A stretch of 64,000 bases of DNA from Acanthochromis polyacanthus (Eukaryota; Chordata; Actinopteri; Pomacentridae). The position numbers were made by a program, and so were the translations under genes. Shown here piece after piece: positions 53,201 to 64,000 of this stretch (position 1 is its first letter; every line of letters begins with the position of its first letter). The DNA is taken from contig NC_067131.1 in the NCBI RefSeq assembly GCF_021347895.1, positions 10,444,653 through 10,508,652 of the forward strand, given 5' to 3'. The notes beneath the pieces are model-generated. The model saw nothing but the letters and a program-made list of their open reading frames with translations. It did no database searches and was not told the origin of the DNA.

Positions 53201-56200
53201 CTTTGTCTCTTTAAGGGCCCCCTTGCTAAAAAGCACATCTTATTCTGATTGGCTGGCTTTTGGAAGTCTTCACTTGTGAGCGCCAAGTCATCCTCTTTCC
53301 AGTATGGAAGTACAGAAACCGTGAATCTACGAAGTAACATAATTTCTTGTTCTTGACGTGATATGGCAACCTGTCAAATCCATTCATACTTGGAGCTGAT
53401 CCGCCTCAGCTCCACTTATGCTCCACCTATTTGCTGATTTTCGTTTATCCGGGAGTTGGGAAGAGAGAAGCACAGAGCTACCACACTGAACTTTAAACCT
53501 GCTCTTAAGGAATCTTCTAAGTGACACATATTCAATACTATGTGAGCCGCTCCTGAAGCAGAAGACAATATAAAGAGATTGAGTAAAAAAAAAAAAAAAA
53601 AAAAAACACAGAAAACTAATTATTCAAAGCTGTTGAAAGACTGATCTTTTGTCTCACAGGGATTACTTTTTACATACCTCAATATGTGATTATACATAAC
53701 ACAGAAAATAAGGATAGATGCTACAACACTCCTTTCAAAGCTGTACAACAAAATGCTCATGATGAAAATATAGATATAATTACATGTGTCTTTGCTTTAA
53801 GAGGTCAAAAGCCATAAAGATAGTGAACCAACACACTATACCAGAAAGATCACTATCATTTCATACTTTCAAACTTTCTAAGTTCTCTTGATTTTGTTCA
53901 TATTTTTCGTTGTCAAAAAAGGTATTTTACAGATGAGCCGTGGTGGCTGTCTGATGAAAAGGACTGAGCTGCTCGGTGTGGTTACCTCTGTACTTCTCTG
54001 GGCCTTCTAGCGGAGTCGGGGTGGGGATCGGGTCGAACACACTGCAGTCCTTCCCGGTGTAGTCTGGATCACAGATACACTTCACCTCATTACTGCAAGT
54101 CTGCAGGACACAAAGGGAAAACATGAGCGCATGCAACCAAGATATGATCTCTCCATAAGCCGTAAAGCTCCACAAAACATATCCTGAGGCGTAGCAGACA
54201 GCAGACATGGACTCACCCCGTGGTGGGAGCAGATGCGTGAGGACGAGGAACCTGGACAGATGCTGAGATTGAAGGTGGTGACGGGGAGGCAGCGGCGTTC
54301 CAAACACATCATGTTCGGTCCGCATGGCGTCCCGTCCTCCACGTAGCCCAGATCCAATCCATCATCCAGCACTGCATGACCACCTCTGTAGGTCAGATTG
54401 GCCCTCATTTTGTTAACTATTTGACATTTAGCTTTTACATGATTTAAAACATGTATTTATTGTGACCATATTGTTTGTATTTATCCATTGTGGGTCAGAG
54501 ATGAGGGGTCTGACTGTTTAAAAGAAATTGAAAAATGAAGGGGAAGTGTTTTTTTTATTGTGCTGTTTCTTGTGCCTTCAAATAAAGAAAGTGACCTTAT
54601 GCCATCTGTTCTACCTGTTGAATTTAACATAACTAGTAGACTACATTATTAAATGCAGTCCTATGTACAGCACTAGAAATTCAAATCTGGCAGTCTACAT
54701 TACCTGATCTTGATTAGCAAAACATGGGATTTCGAAATTCCATCATTCTGAATTCAACTAAACTGGGTCCACAAGATCATACAGAAACATCCTGTCAGTG
54801 TTCAAGCCTATAGACACCCGTCAGAGAAAAGCTGCCTCACCTACAGTCCAGGTATCTGTTCTGATGGTGGATGGTCAAACTGGTGATCTTCCCCTGAAGC
54901 TCACCAAACCTCGGCCTGTCAGTCAGGTTGGTGCACAGCAGCAAACCACACAGGACGTCTCTGATGCAAGAAAACAAGAGAAGATGCAACGATAAAGACT
55001 CCAGTGTTAATCCAGAAAAGGTTTGATATGAATCTTCACTGTTTACTCACTGTTTGTTGCACTGCACCCATCCCTGACCACTGGAGTCTGGACCACAGTT
55101 TCCTTTCTCTGTCCCCTCAGCGTTCAGCTTCTCATAGCAAAATCTGTCGGCTGAGTCTGAGAAGAGACAAACTCTGCTGAAACCAGTCACCAAAAGCATT
55201 TACTGACAAAGATCTTCCCTACAAAGTCCCCCCGTTAAACTTTCAAATTAGACATCTTGAGAAAAGCATCACCGACCGCAGCCACGAGAGGGCAGTGAAA
55301 CATCAAAAAAATACAGCTCAATATCCAATCCAAACCTACTGTAGCCCCACAGCGTTCTGCACTGGCCATCTCTGGTCTTACAGCGACCTCCATAACACCG
55401 ACCCTGTTGAGGTAAAGAGTGGAACTGATGATATACGAATGATGAAATATATAACAAGAGAGGCAGTGGCAAACATTTAAGTTAAATGTGGCTTCACCTG
55501 GCCGGCATCACATGTGTAACCATCCAGTTTGTGGACGTTATGAGGACACTGCAAGAGAAAGAACATTCAGTCAGTTTGGCTTTCAGATGTTTATTAAATC
55601 AGATTAATAAATGCACACATGTAAAGGGTCTTCTTTTTTTTTCTTTACCTGGCTGGAGTCTCCTGTGCAGGTCTCAGGAATGTCACAGTCATTCACAGCA
55701 TCGCGGCACGTCACCCCTCTCAGCTCGTACTGTAACAGAGGAAGACGAAAAACATGACAAAAAGGTAGAAAGAAAACACAAGAAGTGAGAGAGAAACAAA
55801 AGAGACGGAGTCATTAGGGACATGAACAGCGACAACCTCTCCAGTTTAGAAGTCCTAAAGTCCCTGGCTACTTTTTAAAATTCCACCTAAAGACCCACTG
55901 CAATAATAATCAAGTCCAGCACCTCTATGAAAGCAGCACTACCATAGATAGAAGTGGAGAGAGCTCAGAAATGTCCACTGTCATCATGTTAGTAATACTG
56001 AAAAAAAGAGTATACTATAGATATCTTCAAAGTTTTGTTTCCATACTTGTTTCTTCTGTTAAAAAGTGATTTTTTTTTTTTAACTGCTCATCCAAGCAGA
56101 GTCACCATAGTCTTCAGTATTGTGGCAAGAATTGTAAAATGTTTTGTCTTTGACAGAATCTGGTTAATGCAAAAGCTTTTTTGTTGTTTTTTTGCCTTTA

Positions 56201-59200
56201 TTGTCAGACTCTCGTTTTGATGAGTCCATTTCCTTTTGGAGGGTTGCCTTGCAGTGTAGGCAGCTGCTGTATTAGAAACTTTTCCTGCAGGATTTCCCAC
56301 CCACCACTGAATAAAGCTTTCAACTATCTTAAGGGACACACAAATGTAGCTGCATCTGTAAAACAGCCAATATGAACGCCCTCTCTCTCAAAATACCCAT
56401 CATTGGCCAAAGTCACGGGCTAGATTTTTTTATAGCCTGAAACCAGAACCAAAAGGAGGTGCAGAAGTGCAGTTTCCTCTTGGATCACTTGAAAATCTTG
56501 CCTGTCCCAGCAGTTCTCAACTGCAACTCCATCAAATCGGACACAACACAAACATTATATTAATTGTAGTCATCTTAGTACTAAGAGGCTTTTCCACTGT
56601 ATGTGCCATGCTCAGCATCCACTTCTTCAGGTACAGCCTGTATCCAGTGCAGCGACCTTGAGGGAGGAGAGGATTACTTTGGTGTGATGTACTGAAGCAG
56701 CTCACCTTGCAGTCCCTGCAGCAGAGCCCGTTGCTGCACATGGCATTGTGGGTCAGAGTACACTTCTTACAGCAGTTGGCTCCCCTCTGAGCACACTCCT
56801 ACAGGCCAGAGAGGTTTCTCAGTGTATTTATAGAGAGTTCTGCTTTTGATCCTGACATCCTGAACTCACATATGACTATGGATTACATCACAACAGTTAA
56901 ATTCAATACAGTGCAAAGACAGAGCTGCAACATTTGGGGTTCCCAGCTTAGATTCTTGGTTTGCAAAAAACATTTCTTCTTTCCGTGATTCAGGGAATAA
57001 CATTACATTTTCACAGTTAAATTTTCACAAGTTAGTCTGGACTAAAGACACAATGAACTTAATGTGTGTTACAGATAGTTTTCATCCCTACAACAAACAT
57101 TTATCACCGGTCATTTAGTTATAACTTTCCCAGACAGGCTTAGTGCCAAATGATGTATGTAGTGTTGCAAGGAAATCAATAAAGACATTAGTTATTTTGA
57201 GTTTGCTCACCACAAGTGATCCACAGTCACATTCTTCTCCCAGCTCTACATATCCATTGCCACACTCTGAGGGTCCAGTAGCTACAAGACAAACAATACG
57301 CATTTCATAATCAGGGTTTGTGAATAGCAGCAATTTTTTACTAACTAATGATCTGATGTTTGTTGCTCTAAGCTCAAAGATAAGATAAATAAACATGCCT
57401 AGGAATTTCTGACAGTCTCAATGTGAAGCCATTCATTCTCCACTGAGAATTCAGAGATGCTCTGACATTTCTGGCTCCATAAAAGTGATAAAAGACACTC
57501 TGAAGAGCCTCTCTCATAACCAAACATCTCTCACCTTTGTGGGCTTGTTGAAGAGGCAGCTGCCTCCTCCCTGTTGGAGAAAACGCAGGTACTCATCTAT
57601 GCTGCAGCGGGAGAACTTCCTGGGCAGGTAGTAGCTGATTGATACGGCAAAAACAGGAATAATTTACTCTCACATTTGCTTCTTGTGTTCCATTTCTTAT
57701 TCGCTTCAAAGTCAAAAATCAGAAACTTTTAAACATTTACAAAGTACAGTTCACACTCCAGGATGTTTGTCGATCATAGACCACAGAGGAGACACAAAAA
57801 AAAAAAAATAAATTACACAATTTATCAATAAAATTATGCTCTACCGAGACATCTTATAAACCATAAAACTCATTTTAGCTGAGAATTCCTCATGAAAATG
57901 CGAAAGTATGAATTAATTGCAAATTGCGTTTTTACCCAGTATCCTCCATGATGCAGCCCAGCCATGGATCTGGACACCTGCAGGCTCCTGGACAAACAAA
58001 ACATTTCTGTGGTCATGATGTGGCCGCACACAACAAAATCTACTCTACACTGCTGAAATCTTACCACTTCAGGACTAGTACAGGTAAAGGGACGTATCTT
58101 CTGAGGTAAATGTATTACAATGAGCTCAGTGGACATCTCAAATGAGCACTTAATATTACTGTACATTACAGGAGTTTGGTTTAAAACTACGAAATATAAA
58201 TATTACAGATTAGTCATTTAACTACTCAAATAAAATAAGTGCTTTTATTTAAAGTAAAACAAACTCTCAGAATTATTTTTGCCTGCCAAACTGTTATTAG
58301 TTCCAATTTATTTCCGTCTAACCTGCAGCCGTTTGTTCCTTGTTCCTCAGCATGCCGATGTTCTGGCCAAGACTCTGGCAGAGTGTGATGGCCATAGGAC
58401 CCACACTGCCAAACTGAAGAAACACATGCACATGATTTAAAGGGCTAGAAGGAAAAGTAAGAATTTATAACTTGTGCAAACACATTTTTAGTGGTTCAGA
58501 TCAGGTAAAGTCTCACCTCATTGATGCCTCCACCACGAGTCACTGAGCAGATGCCTCCGATGTAGGCGGCTTCACTGCGGCTGCTCATGAACGTTCTCCC
58601 ACTGAAATAAAGACAGGGGGAATGTTAGAGGAGATGGAGAACAAGAAAGTGGAGGAGCAAGAACAATAAGGAGGACAAAGAAGAAGTAGAGGAACAATAA
58701 AAAGGAGGAAGAAAAACAACAAAGAAGAAGGACAAGGAAGAGAAAAAAGTAGTAGTAGTAGAACAACAACAAGGAAGAAGAATATAATCAGAAACCAGAA
58801 GAGCGGAGAGGAGAAGAAGAGGATGAGGAAGTAGAAGAGGAGGAAAAAGAATGAGGAGGTAAAAAGAAAAGAAGCCAGTTTTAGGAGAGAAAGAAAGAAG
58901 AACAAAGACAAAAGCAAGAAAAAAACAACAAGGAAGAATAATTACAAGAAGGAACAAGAATAAGGAATAATAGGAACAAAAACAAAGGCTGAAAGAAACG
59001 GCAACAATAAAAAGAAAAATCAGAATGAAACGAAGAGGAGGAAGAAGAATAAAAAGAAAGAAGAGAAGAAGAGGGTAGATCAGGAATAAAACAAAAGGAA
59101 GGAGAAGGAGTAGGCAAACTAGCAGAAAGCAGAGAGAAGAAGAGAAAAGAGGGCAAAGAAGGAGAAAGAAAGAAGATGCAGAGGAGCAGAAGGACGACAG

Positions 59201-62200
59201 GACCAAACACATTCAGAGGACTGAACCCACGAGAAAAGGTGCACAGCGTCGCAGCGCTCCTTGATGCTCTCCTTCCTGTACTTCATAAAGTCACGCAGGG
59301 TCAGCAAGGCGTCGTCACCGATGGAAACCCTGTTTTCAGATGACCAGGTTTCCATGGCCACTAGGACAATACGAGTGTTGAGCTGCTCCCTGTATATCTG
59401 GACACATCAAAAAAGAAGAATCAGTGACAGTTATGCAGGTGAGGAGATGCAACCTCAATGAATTCAGTTGTGTGTATTTTAATCTAATGATCCACTAATC
59501 AGAAACACCGCATCAATTTCGATTTAGAGAAGCATTTTTGGAAGATATCAAATCTGATGGCTTCAAATGAGCTGTAAAATGCAGCACATACATAATGCAA
59601 AATACAAATGCAAAACCGTAACAAAAAAAAAAAAACTTATCCTGTAGCTGTTCGATATTACTGCAAGGTAACTATATTTAAATTCATTTAAAAGTCAACG
59701 GATGCATGAGGAAAACAACCAATATTCAACAATTTTATGAGGAATGAGTCACACTCTTTGTGTTTAATGATCCACACAGATATGTCCTCATTTTTGAAAG
59801 AACAGCAGTTTTGTTCCAATGAATATAACACGAAATGAATCAGAAATACACTCTTGACATTGACAATGTGGTAAATGATGGCTGATTTTTAATGGAATAT
59901 CTACATAGAGGTACAGCGGAACATTTCCAGCAACCATCACTCCTGTGTTCTAATGCTACATTGTGTTAGCTAATGGTGTTGAAAGGCTAACTGATGATTA
60001 GAAAACCCTTATGCAGTTATGTTAGTACATGAATAAAAGTGTGAGTTTTCATGGAAAACATTAAACTGTCTGGATGACTCCAAACTTTTGAATAATAGCG
60101 TATGTGATGAGTAACGATGGATTTAAACGCAACTGCTTATTTAAGGGCCTTTAAGTACACTGCCCGAACTTTGCTGGAGCGTTCCTTGAAGCGTTGGTTT
60201 AGCGGTGACGCGATCGTTGGTATAGCGGCGTTCTGCGCATGCGGGCATTGGCTCGGCGGGGATATAAAGTTGGTTTAGCGGCATACCGCTTGTGACTACG
60301 GAGCTGAACGGATCGTTTTGATACAAGTTCTGAAAGATTTTTGATAGAAGTGCTGGAAGGCTCGTGGATCCTCATTCCTCAGCTCCACCATCAGCTTGTC
60401 ATACAGTCCATGTTCAGGCCTTCTCAGTATCCACTGTCTGACCCACACAGCTCTGTCTCTCCTTCTTCTCTCTCTTCTCCTTCTGTCAACAGCTTGTTGC
60501 AATCTGAGGTGGTTCTGATTCTGCTGCTGGACTAGTGCACCAATCATATCAAGTCTCTCAGCATCCATGGTGATACAGTTTTACTGTAATTTTGAGCAAA
60601 TTAGATATAGATGAGGTCTGAACTCAACGGCAGCTTGATTCCAAATGAACTCCTGGTCCATTTCTCCCGGTATTTATAGCCAAATTCTGGTCCCGCTCAG
60701 ACACCTCTATACCAACGCCAAACCAAAGTTCATTGCTGCCATGGATCGCTGCTGGCGGAGGGCCGAATTTCAACAACGCTCGTCACCACGCTCAAAACGG
60801 GGGGAAAAAAAAAAAAATCGAAAACACGGCGTTGGATTAGCGGTGCACCGCTGAAGCCGGCGTTGCTTTAGCGGTAGCGAGCGTAGGTTTAGCAGTAGCG
60901 AGCGTTGCTTAAGCGTTTGTTTAGCGGTAGCGAGCATTGCTTTAGCGGTAGCGAGCGTTGGTATAGCGGCGTTCTGCGCATGCGGGCGTTGGCTCGGCGG
61001 GGGTATAAAGTAGGTTTAGCGGCATACCGCTTGTGACTACGGAGCTGAATGGATCGTTTTGATACAAGTTCTGATAGATTTTTGATAGAAGTCGATAGTT
61101 GAAGTTCATCATGCCACGTGGACAAAAGAAGAGGATGGCTGGAGAAGGAAAGGCAGCAGCCTCCAAGAAGATCGTTACTGAGCAGGCAGCTGAAGCATCC
61201 ACTGTCTGACCCACACAACTCTGTCTCTCCTTCTTCTCTCTCTTCTCCTTCTGTCAACAGTTTGTTGCAATCTGAGGAGGTTCTGATTCTGCTGCTGGAC
61301 TAGTGCACCAATCATATCAAGTCTCTCAGCATCCATGGTGATACAGTTTTACTGTAACTTTGAGCAAATTCGATATAGATGAGGTCTGAACTCAACGGCA
61401 GCTCAATTCCAAATGAGCTCCTGGTCCATTTCTCCCTGTATTTATAGGCAAATTCTGGTCCCGCTCCGACACCTCTATACCAACGGCAAACCAAAGTTCA
61501 TCGCCGCCATGGATCGCTGCTTCAACGCCCGACACCGTTCCAGCAACCCCGTGTCCGCTCATAAAACGCTTACAACCGCTCCACCGAAGTTTGTGCAACG
61601 TTTAATCGCCGCCTGGGCAACACTGGCGAAGCAGCGGTGGTCCAGCGTTTAAGATTTCTGCGTTGGCCTAGCGGACCCAAGTGTCCACGAACTTGCGTCT
61701 AGCGGTGCCAAACTTTGACTGGGCGTTGGTGGAGTGGGGGTGAACTTTGCCGGGGCGGAAAATTGCCCCCTCCTCACCGTTCGCAATATTTTGTGCAGCT
61801 CAAAACTTTCGGAGCGGTAGGAGGGCCCCTCCAGAAACATCAGCGGTGGCCGAGCGTATACGGCGTTGCTTTAACGGGGGCCCACTTCTGTTAAACGGTG
61901 GTGAACGGTTACGAGCGGTGATGAATTTTTTTCACCGTTCAAGGAACGCTCCAGCAAACTTCAGGCGGTGTGACCGGGCCTCATACATGAATGTTGCAAC
62001 AGCCTGCTTCTCAAGAAAGAGGGCGCTGTAGGACAGAGTGCTTGACTTGTCCTGAAAAAATTTGAATGTGGATTTGAAAAGGAAAATGTGTATCCTGTGT
62101 ACAGAAAATAAAAGCTGAATCTTAAGGTTTAAATGGAGCAGACAAGAAGAAATTAACTACAAGCAATAAAAAATTAAGAAAAAAACTCAACTTTTACAAG

Positions 62201-64000
62201 TAGTCAGATTTAACATTCACTCACAAACACAGTATTTAACATTTCAATTACTGAAGAGAGTTGCTTCCGTCTACTTCAGTCATGAAGTAGAAGGAAAGAG
62301 GCAGCAGCTGGTTGCCATGGAAACCAGCTGTACTGTGGCTTCCTGTGCTGATGGTGCAGCGGAGGACAAAAGCGGATCGAGTTAATTTTTTTTTACACTC
62401 GATTCGGTTTTTTTTGGAGAAGGTCAATTTTATTAGTTCTCGCAAGAACATGGAGAGTAGTCGGTACTAGACAGTGGGAATAATTCACTCTTCACACGTA
62501 ATGTTTACGGTGCTTTGCTTGGTCTTTGATTACATGCACTGATATTGAGCGACCTTTCATTTTTTGAAAGCAACAAATCTCAATTTTATTTATAAAATCT
62601 ATCTTTTAAATCCATTGAGAAATTCATACAAGTGCAACAAAATGAACATATCAAAATGAACAAACTAATAAAAACATATTTTAAAAGCCCTTAGAGTCAT
62701 GGAGATTATTCTAAATGGAAGAGGATTCAATAGAGAATTATGTCTTATTTGTTAGAGGTAACAGAAACAAGCTTAGTCAAACTAAAAAGATCTTAAACCA
62801 TCCAACAACAGGCCTGTGATGAAAATAAAATCATGTGAGATAGGAGAACAGCTTGCGGCTTGACTGGATAAAAGATGGCAGCCGTCCCACTCAGGAATGT
62901 CTCGCGTGCAGAAAAAGGCTCTGAAACGTGGAAAGAAAGCTCAAGAGACTATGATGGGGTGAGATGGTTAAAAAATAGATAAGAGGAAGCTCAGTTCCAA
63001 TTTTGCTGCTTTAAAATCGAAATATTCATGCCCTCTGCTCAGCTATAAATCAGTTTGCTGGTGTGAGCGTTGAGGATTTTGTGCTGTGATGTTGGACTTT
63101 ATACACAAAATAAACTTCTTACCAAATCCGCCATGTTCACCACCGATTTGGCAAAAATCTTCGTCTGAGTGGTTGACCGACGGAGCTGCACAAACTATAA
63201 AAAGGGAAGAGAAACAGTGTGTTACTGCCTTTCAAAATTCTTCTGTGCTCGTTATAAAGCACAAGCAACACAGTGGGTGAAGAGACTGAAACTGACTTCT
63301 TATAATTTGTGCAAACACAGCGATTAAAAGCAACCACGTACAATAACCCAAGTACAGTACTTAAACTTTGTTTTCTGCAGCTTTATACTTGCAACCAAGT
63401 ATAATTCAGAGGGAAATATTGCACTTTATGTTAACAGATTAAGATTTTAGATAAACAACCACAAAAAATCCGAACATACAACAATTGTATATTACATTTC
63501 TCAGATTTCCCTGATTTGTCTTCTTTCACACACAGAAAAGGATCTCAGAGCGACTCGGTGCAATGCTCTTTATTGTAAAAACTCTAATCTGGTTTGTGTT
63601 TTATGTTAAAGCAGAAAAACACTCAAAAGTGTTGTCAGGGTCAGAGAACTGCTTAAATCATCGTCAAACAGTTTTGGGTTCATTATTCACATCTGATGAA
63701 AGATGAATGGGAAATTCAGAAGCTGAAAAGTTAACTGCAAATTAAACTTCACCTCAAGACAAAATAAACTATAGTCAGACTACAGAATAAGAAGAGAAAC
63801 AGTTACTGCATTTCATAGTTCTGTGTTCATTATAAAACACAATTAATCCAGTGACTGGAGCTGATTTCTTACTGTTCATGCTGCAGTTTTAAAAAGTCGG
63901 TAAAAGAGAAACACCTTGGAGCGCTCAGCGTGACACCTACCATCTCGTAATCGTTGACAACCATCAGCTCGATGTACTTGGTCTCAGTTTGGACGGTGCG
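50255..64000 (-). CDS. ADAM11: ADAM11, catalytically inactive ADAM, 5' part outside the window
   Basis: A type I membrane adhesion protein of the ADAM11/22/23 group. Exons, 5' to 3': 63941-64000 (partial), 63123-63194, 59231-59397, 58517-58601, 58323-58413, 57936-57987, 57535-57634, 57211-57281, 56706-56798, 55649-55729, 55498-55548, 55340-55403, 55051-55156, 54841-54960, 54217-54385, 53986-54100, 52878-52968, 51163-51180, 50255-50270. They encode the metalloprotease-like domain, disintegrin ([17 protein letters not shown]), Cys-rich, EGF-like ([12 protein letters not shown]) and transmembrane ([20 protein letters not shown]) regions, and a short tail KNIRKGRSAGV. The zinc site is absent: [12 protein letters not shown] replaces HEXXHXXGXXH, as in the family. 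All exon phases fit except 57211-57281, which is one base short. ADAM11 is preferred over ADAM22/23 for its tail and transmembrane sequence. Confidence 0.93.
52395..52565 (+). repeat. Teleost interspersed retroposon fragment
   Basis: TTCAATTTTATTTATATAGC, AAGACGCTTTACAGAACCC, AAAGGCGACAGTGGCAAAG and AACCTCGAGCAGAACC match, from memory, a very common fish repeat. It lies in an ADAM11 intron. Confidence 0.65.
57211..57281 (-). other. ADAM11: ADAM11 disintegrin exon with single-base deficit (frameshift as written)
   Basis: Neighbouring exons require a phase 0-0 exon of length divisible by three, but this one is 71 nt. It opens CTACTGGACCC TCAGAGTG, where the family has L-L-D-P-P-E-C; one C appears to be missing from the second proline codon. 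Downstream, [17 protein letters not shown] reads in the frame needed by all later exons. Both splice sites look normal. A sequencing or assembly error is as likely as a real lesion. Confidence 0.8.
58620..59205 (+). repeat. Polypurine (A/G) tract in ADAM11 intron
   Basis: Nearly 600 bp made mostly of A and G on the plus strand (GAAGAAG, GGAGGA, AAGAAA mixtures) with few pyrimidines. It fills the short intron between exons 58517-58601 and 59231-59397. It yields overlapping minus-strand open frames of up to 195 codons rich in S, F and L, which are compositional and not genes. Confidence 0.85.
60296..60568 (-). pseudogene. Harbinger-like transposase N-terminal fragment, copy 1
   Basis: A 90-codon open frame starting [16 protein letters not shown], with an arginine-rich run [11 protein letters not shown], then [19 protein letters not shown] and [15 protein letters not shown]. 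This pattern is typical of the region before the catalytic domain in PIF/Harbinger and HARBI1-like proteins. The catalytic domain is absent. Confidence 0.55.
60865..60975 (+). repeat. Minisatellite inside the Harbinger-type element
   Basis: Imperfect copies of TTTAGCGGTAGCGAGCGTTGC recur about five times, for example near 60,868, 60,889, 60,920 and 60,942. The TTTAGCGGT core also occurs singly elsewhere in the element. Confidence 0.65.
61196..61339 (-). pseudogene. Harbinger-like transposase N-terminal fragment, copy 2 (shorter)
   Basis: Repeats the first part of copy 1 ([18 protein letters not shown], then WVRQW) with a few substitutions. It breaks off at about 61,196, where unrelated sequence begins. 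Confidence 0.5.

Larger units (their letters stand above)
60144..61981 (-). mobile_element. PIF/Harbinger-type element, rearranged with internal duplication
   Basis: The left end AGGGCCTTTAAGTACACTGC... and the right end read in reverse, AGGCCCGGTCACACCGCCTG..., both continue into TTTGCTGGAGCGTTCCTTGA. Two internal segments are each present twice: about 60,225-60,340 with 60,965-61,080, and about 60,429-60,752 with 61,197-61,522. Between them lies a minisatellite of about 21 bp. The minus strand codes for a piece similar to the N-terminus of Harbinger transposases. No clear 3-bp target duplication was found. It sits in an ADAM11 intron. Confidence 0.6.

Noticed and set aside
55145..55156. Acceptor at the second AG (before CCGACAG) for the ADAM11 exon 55051-55156
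   Set aside because: The upstream AG gives [11 protein letters not shown], matching family length; the second AG also keeps phase but drops two residues.
58585..59212. Long minus-strand open frames (up to 195 codons) rich in S, F and L
   Set aside because: They come from the polypurine intron tract; several frames are open at once, as expected from composition alone.
63186..63194. A 9-nt microexon between ADAM11 exons 63941-64000 and 63123-63194
   Set aside because: Using the upstream acceptor (TTTTTATAG) adds the missing F-V-Q codons to the exon itself, so no extra exon is needed.
50255..64000. Assignment to ADAM22 or ADAM23
   Set aside because: The transmembrane segment and tail KNIRKGRSAGV, and the Cys-rich text, fit ADAM11 better; ADAM22 has a long cytoplasmic tail.

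Overview
The window is vertebrate nuclear DNA, most likely from a ray-finned (teleost) fish. Its genes are split into many short exons with GT/AG junctions. It carries repeat types common in teleosts (Tc1/mariner with long IR/DR ends, hAT, PIF/Harbinger, tRNA-derived SINEs). The order NT5C3B - FKBP10 - P3H4 matches the order I recall for human 17q21, but ADAM11 lies directly next to it here. No prokaryotic or organellar sequence was seen. Species was not determined.

Layout. (1) About 190-18,319: a complete A/T-rich tandem satellite array with a unit of about 155 bp. It contains 18 copies of one tRNA-derived SINE, all at the same place in the unit, and shows several levels of higher-order repetition. 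(2) 18,320-18,620: a short element with a perfect 46-bp inverted repeat and a microsatellite tail. (3) About 19,440-25,602 (+): NT5C3B, a HAD-family cytosolic 5'-nucleotidase; its first coding exon is unresolved. (4) 27,751-36,102 (-): FKBP10 (FKBP65), ten exons, complete, 566 aa, ending in HDEL. (5) 37,915-45,277 (+): P3H4 (SC65), seven exons, complete, 429 aa. Intron 3 holds a Tc1 transposon with an open transposase frame; intron 2 holds a mariner-like fragment. (6) 45,480-50,254: intergenic DNA with a deleted hAT element. (7) 50,255-64,000 (-): ADAM11, 19 coding exons visible, 5' end beyond the window. One exon is a single base short and breaks the reading frame as written. Its introns hold a polypurine tract and a rearranged PIF/Harbinger element.

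How the genes relate. FKBP10 and P3H4 are head-to-head across 1.8 kb, and both act in the endoplasmic reticulum on procollagen (prolyl isomerisation/chaperoning and the lysyl-hydroxylation complex), so shared regulation is plausible. NT5C3B is tail-to-tail with FKBP10 and works separately in nucleotide turnover. ADAM11 is tail-to-tail with P3H4; it encodes a protease-dead ADAM of the ADAM11/22/23 group, known as neuronal cell-surface adhesion proteins. Exon limits were set by hand from splice signals, phase and recalled family sequence; no database search was run.
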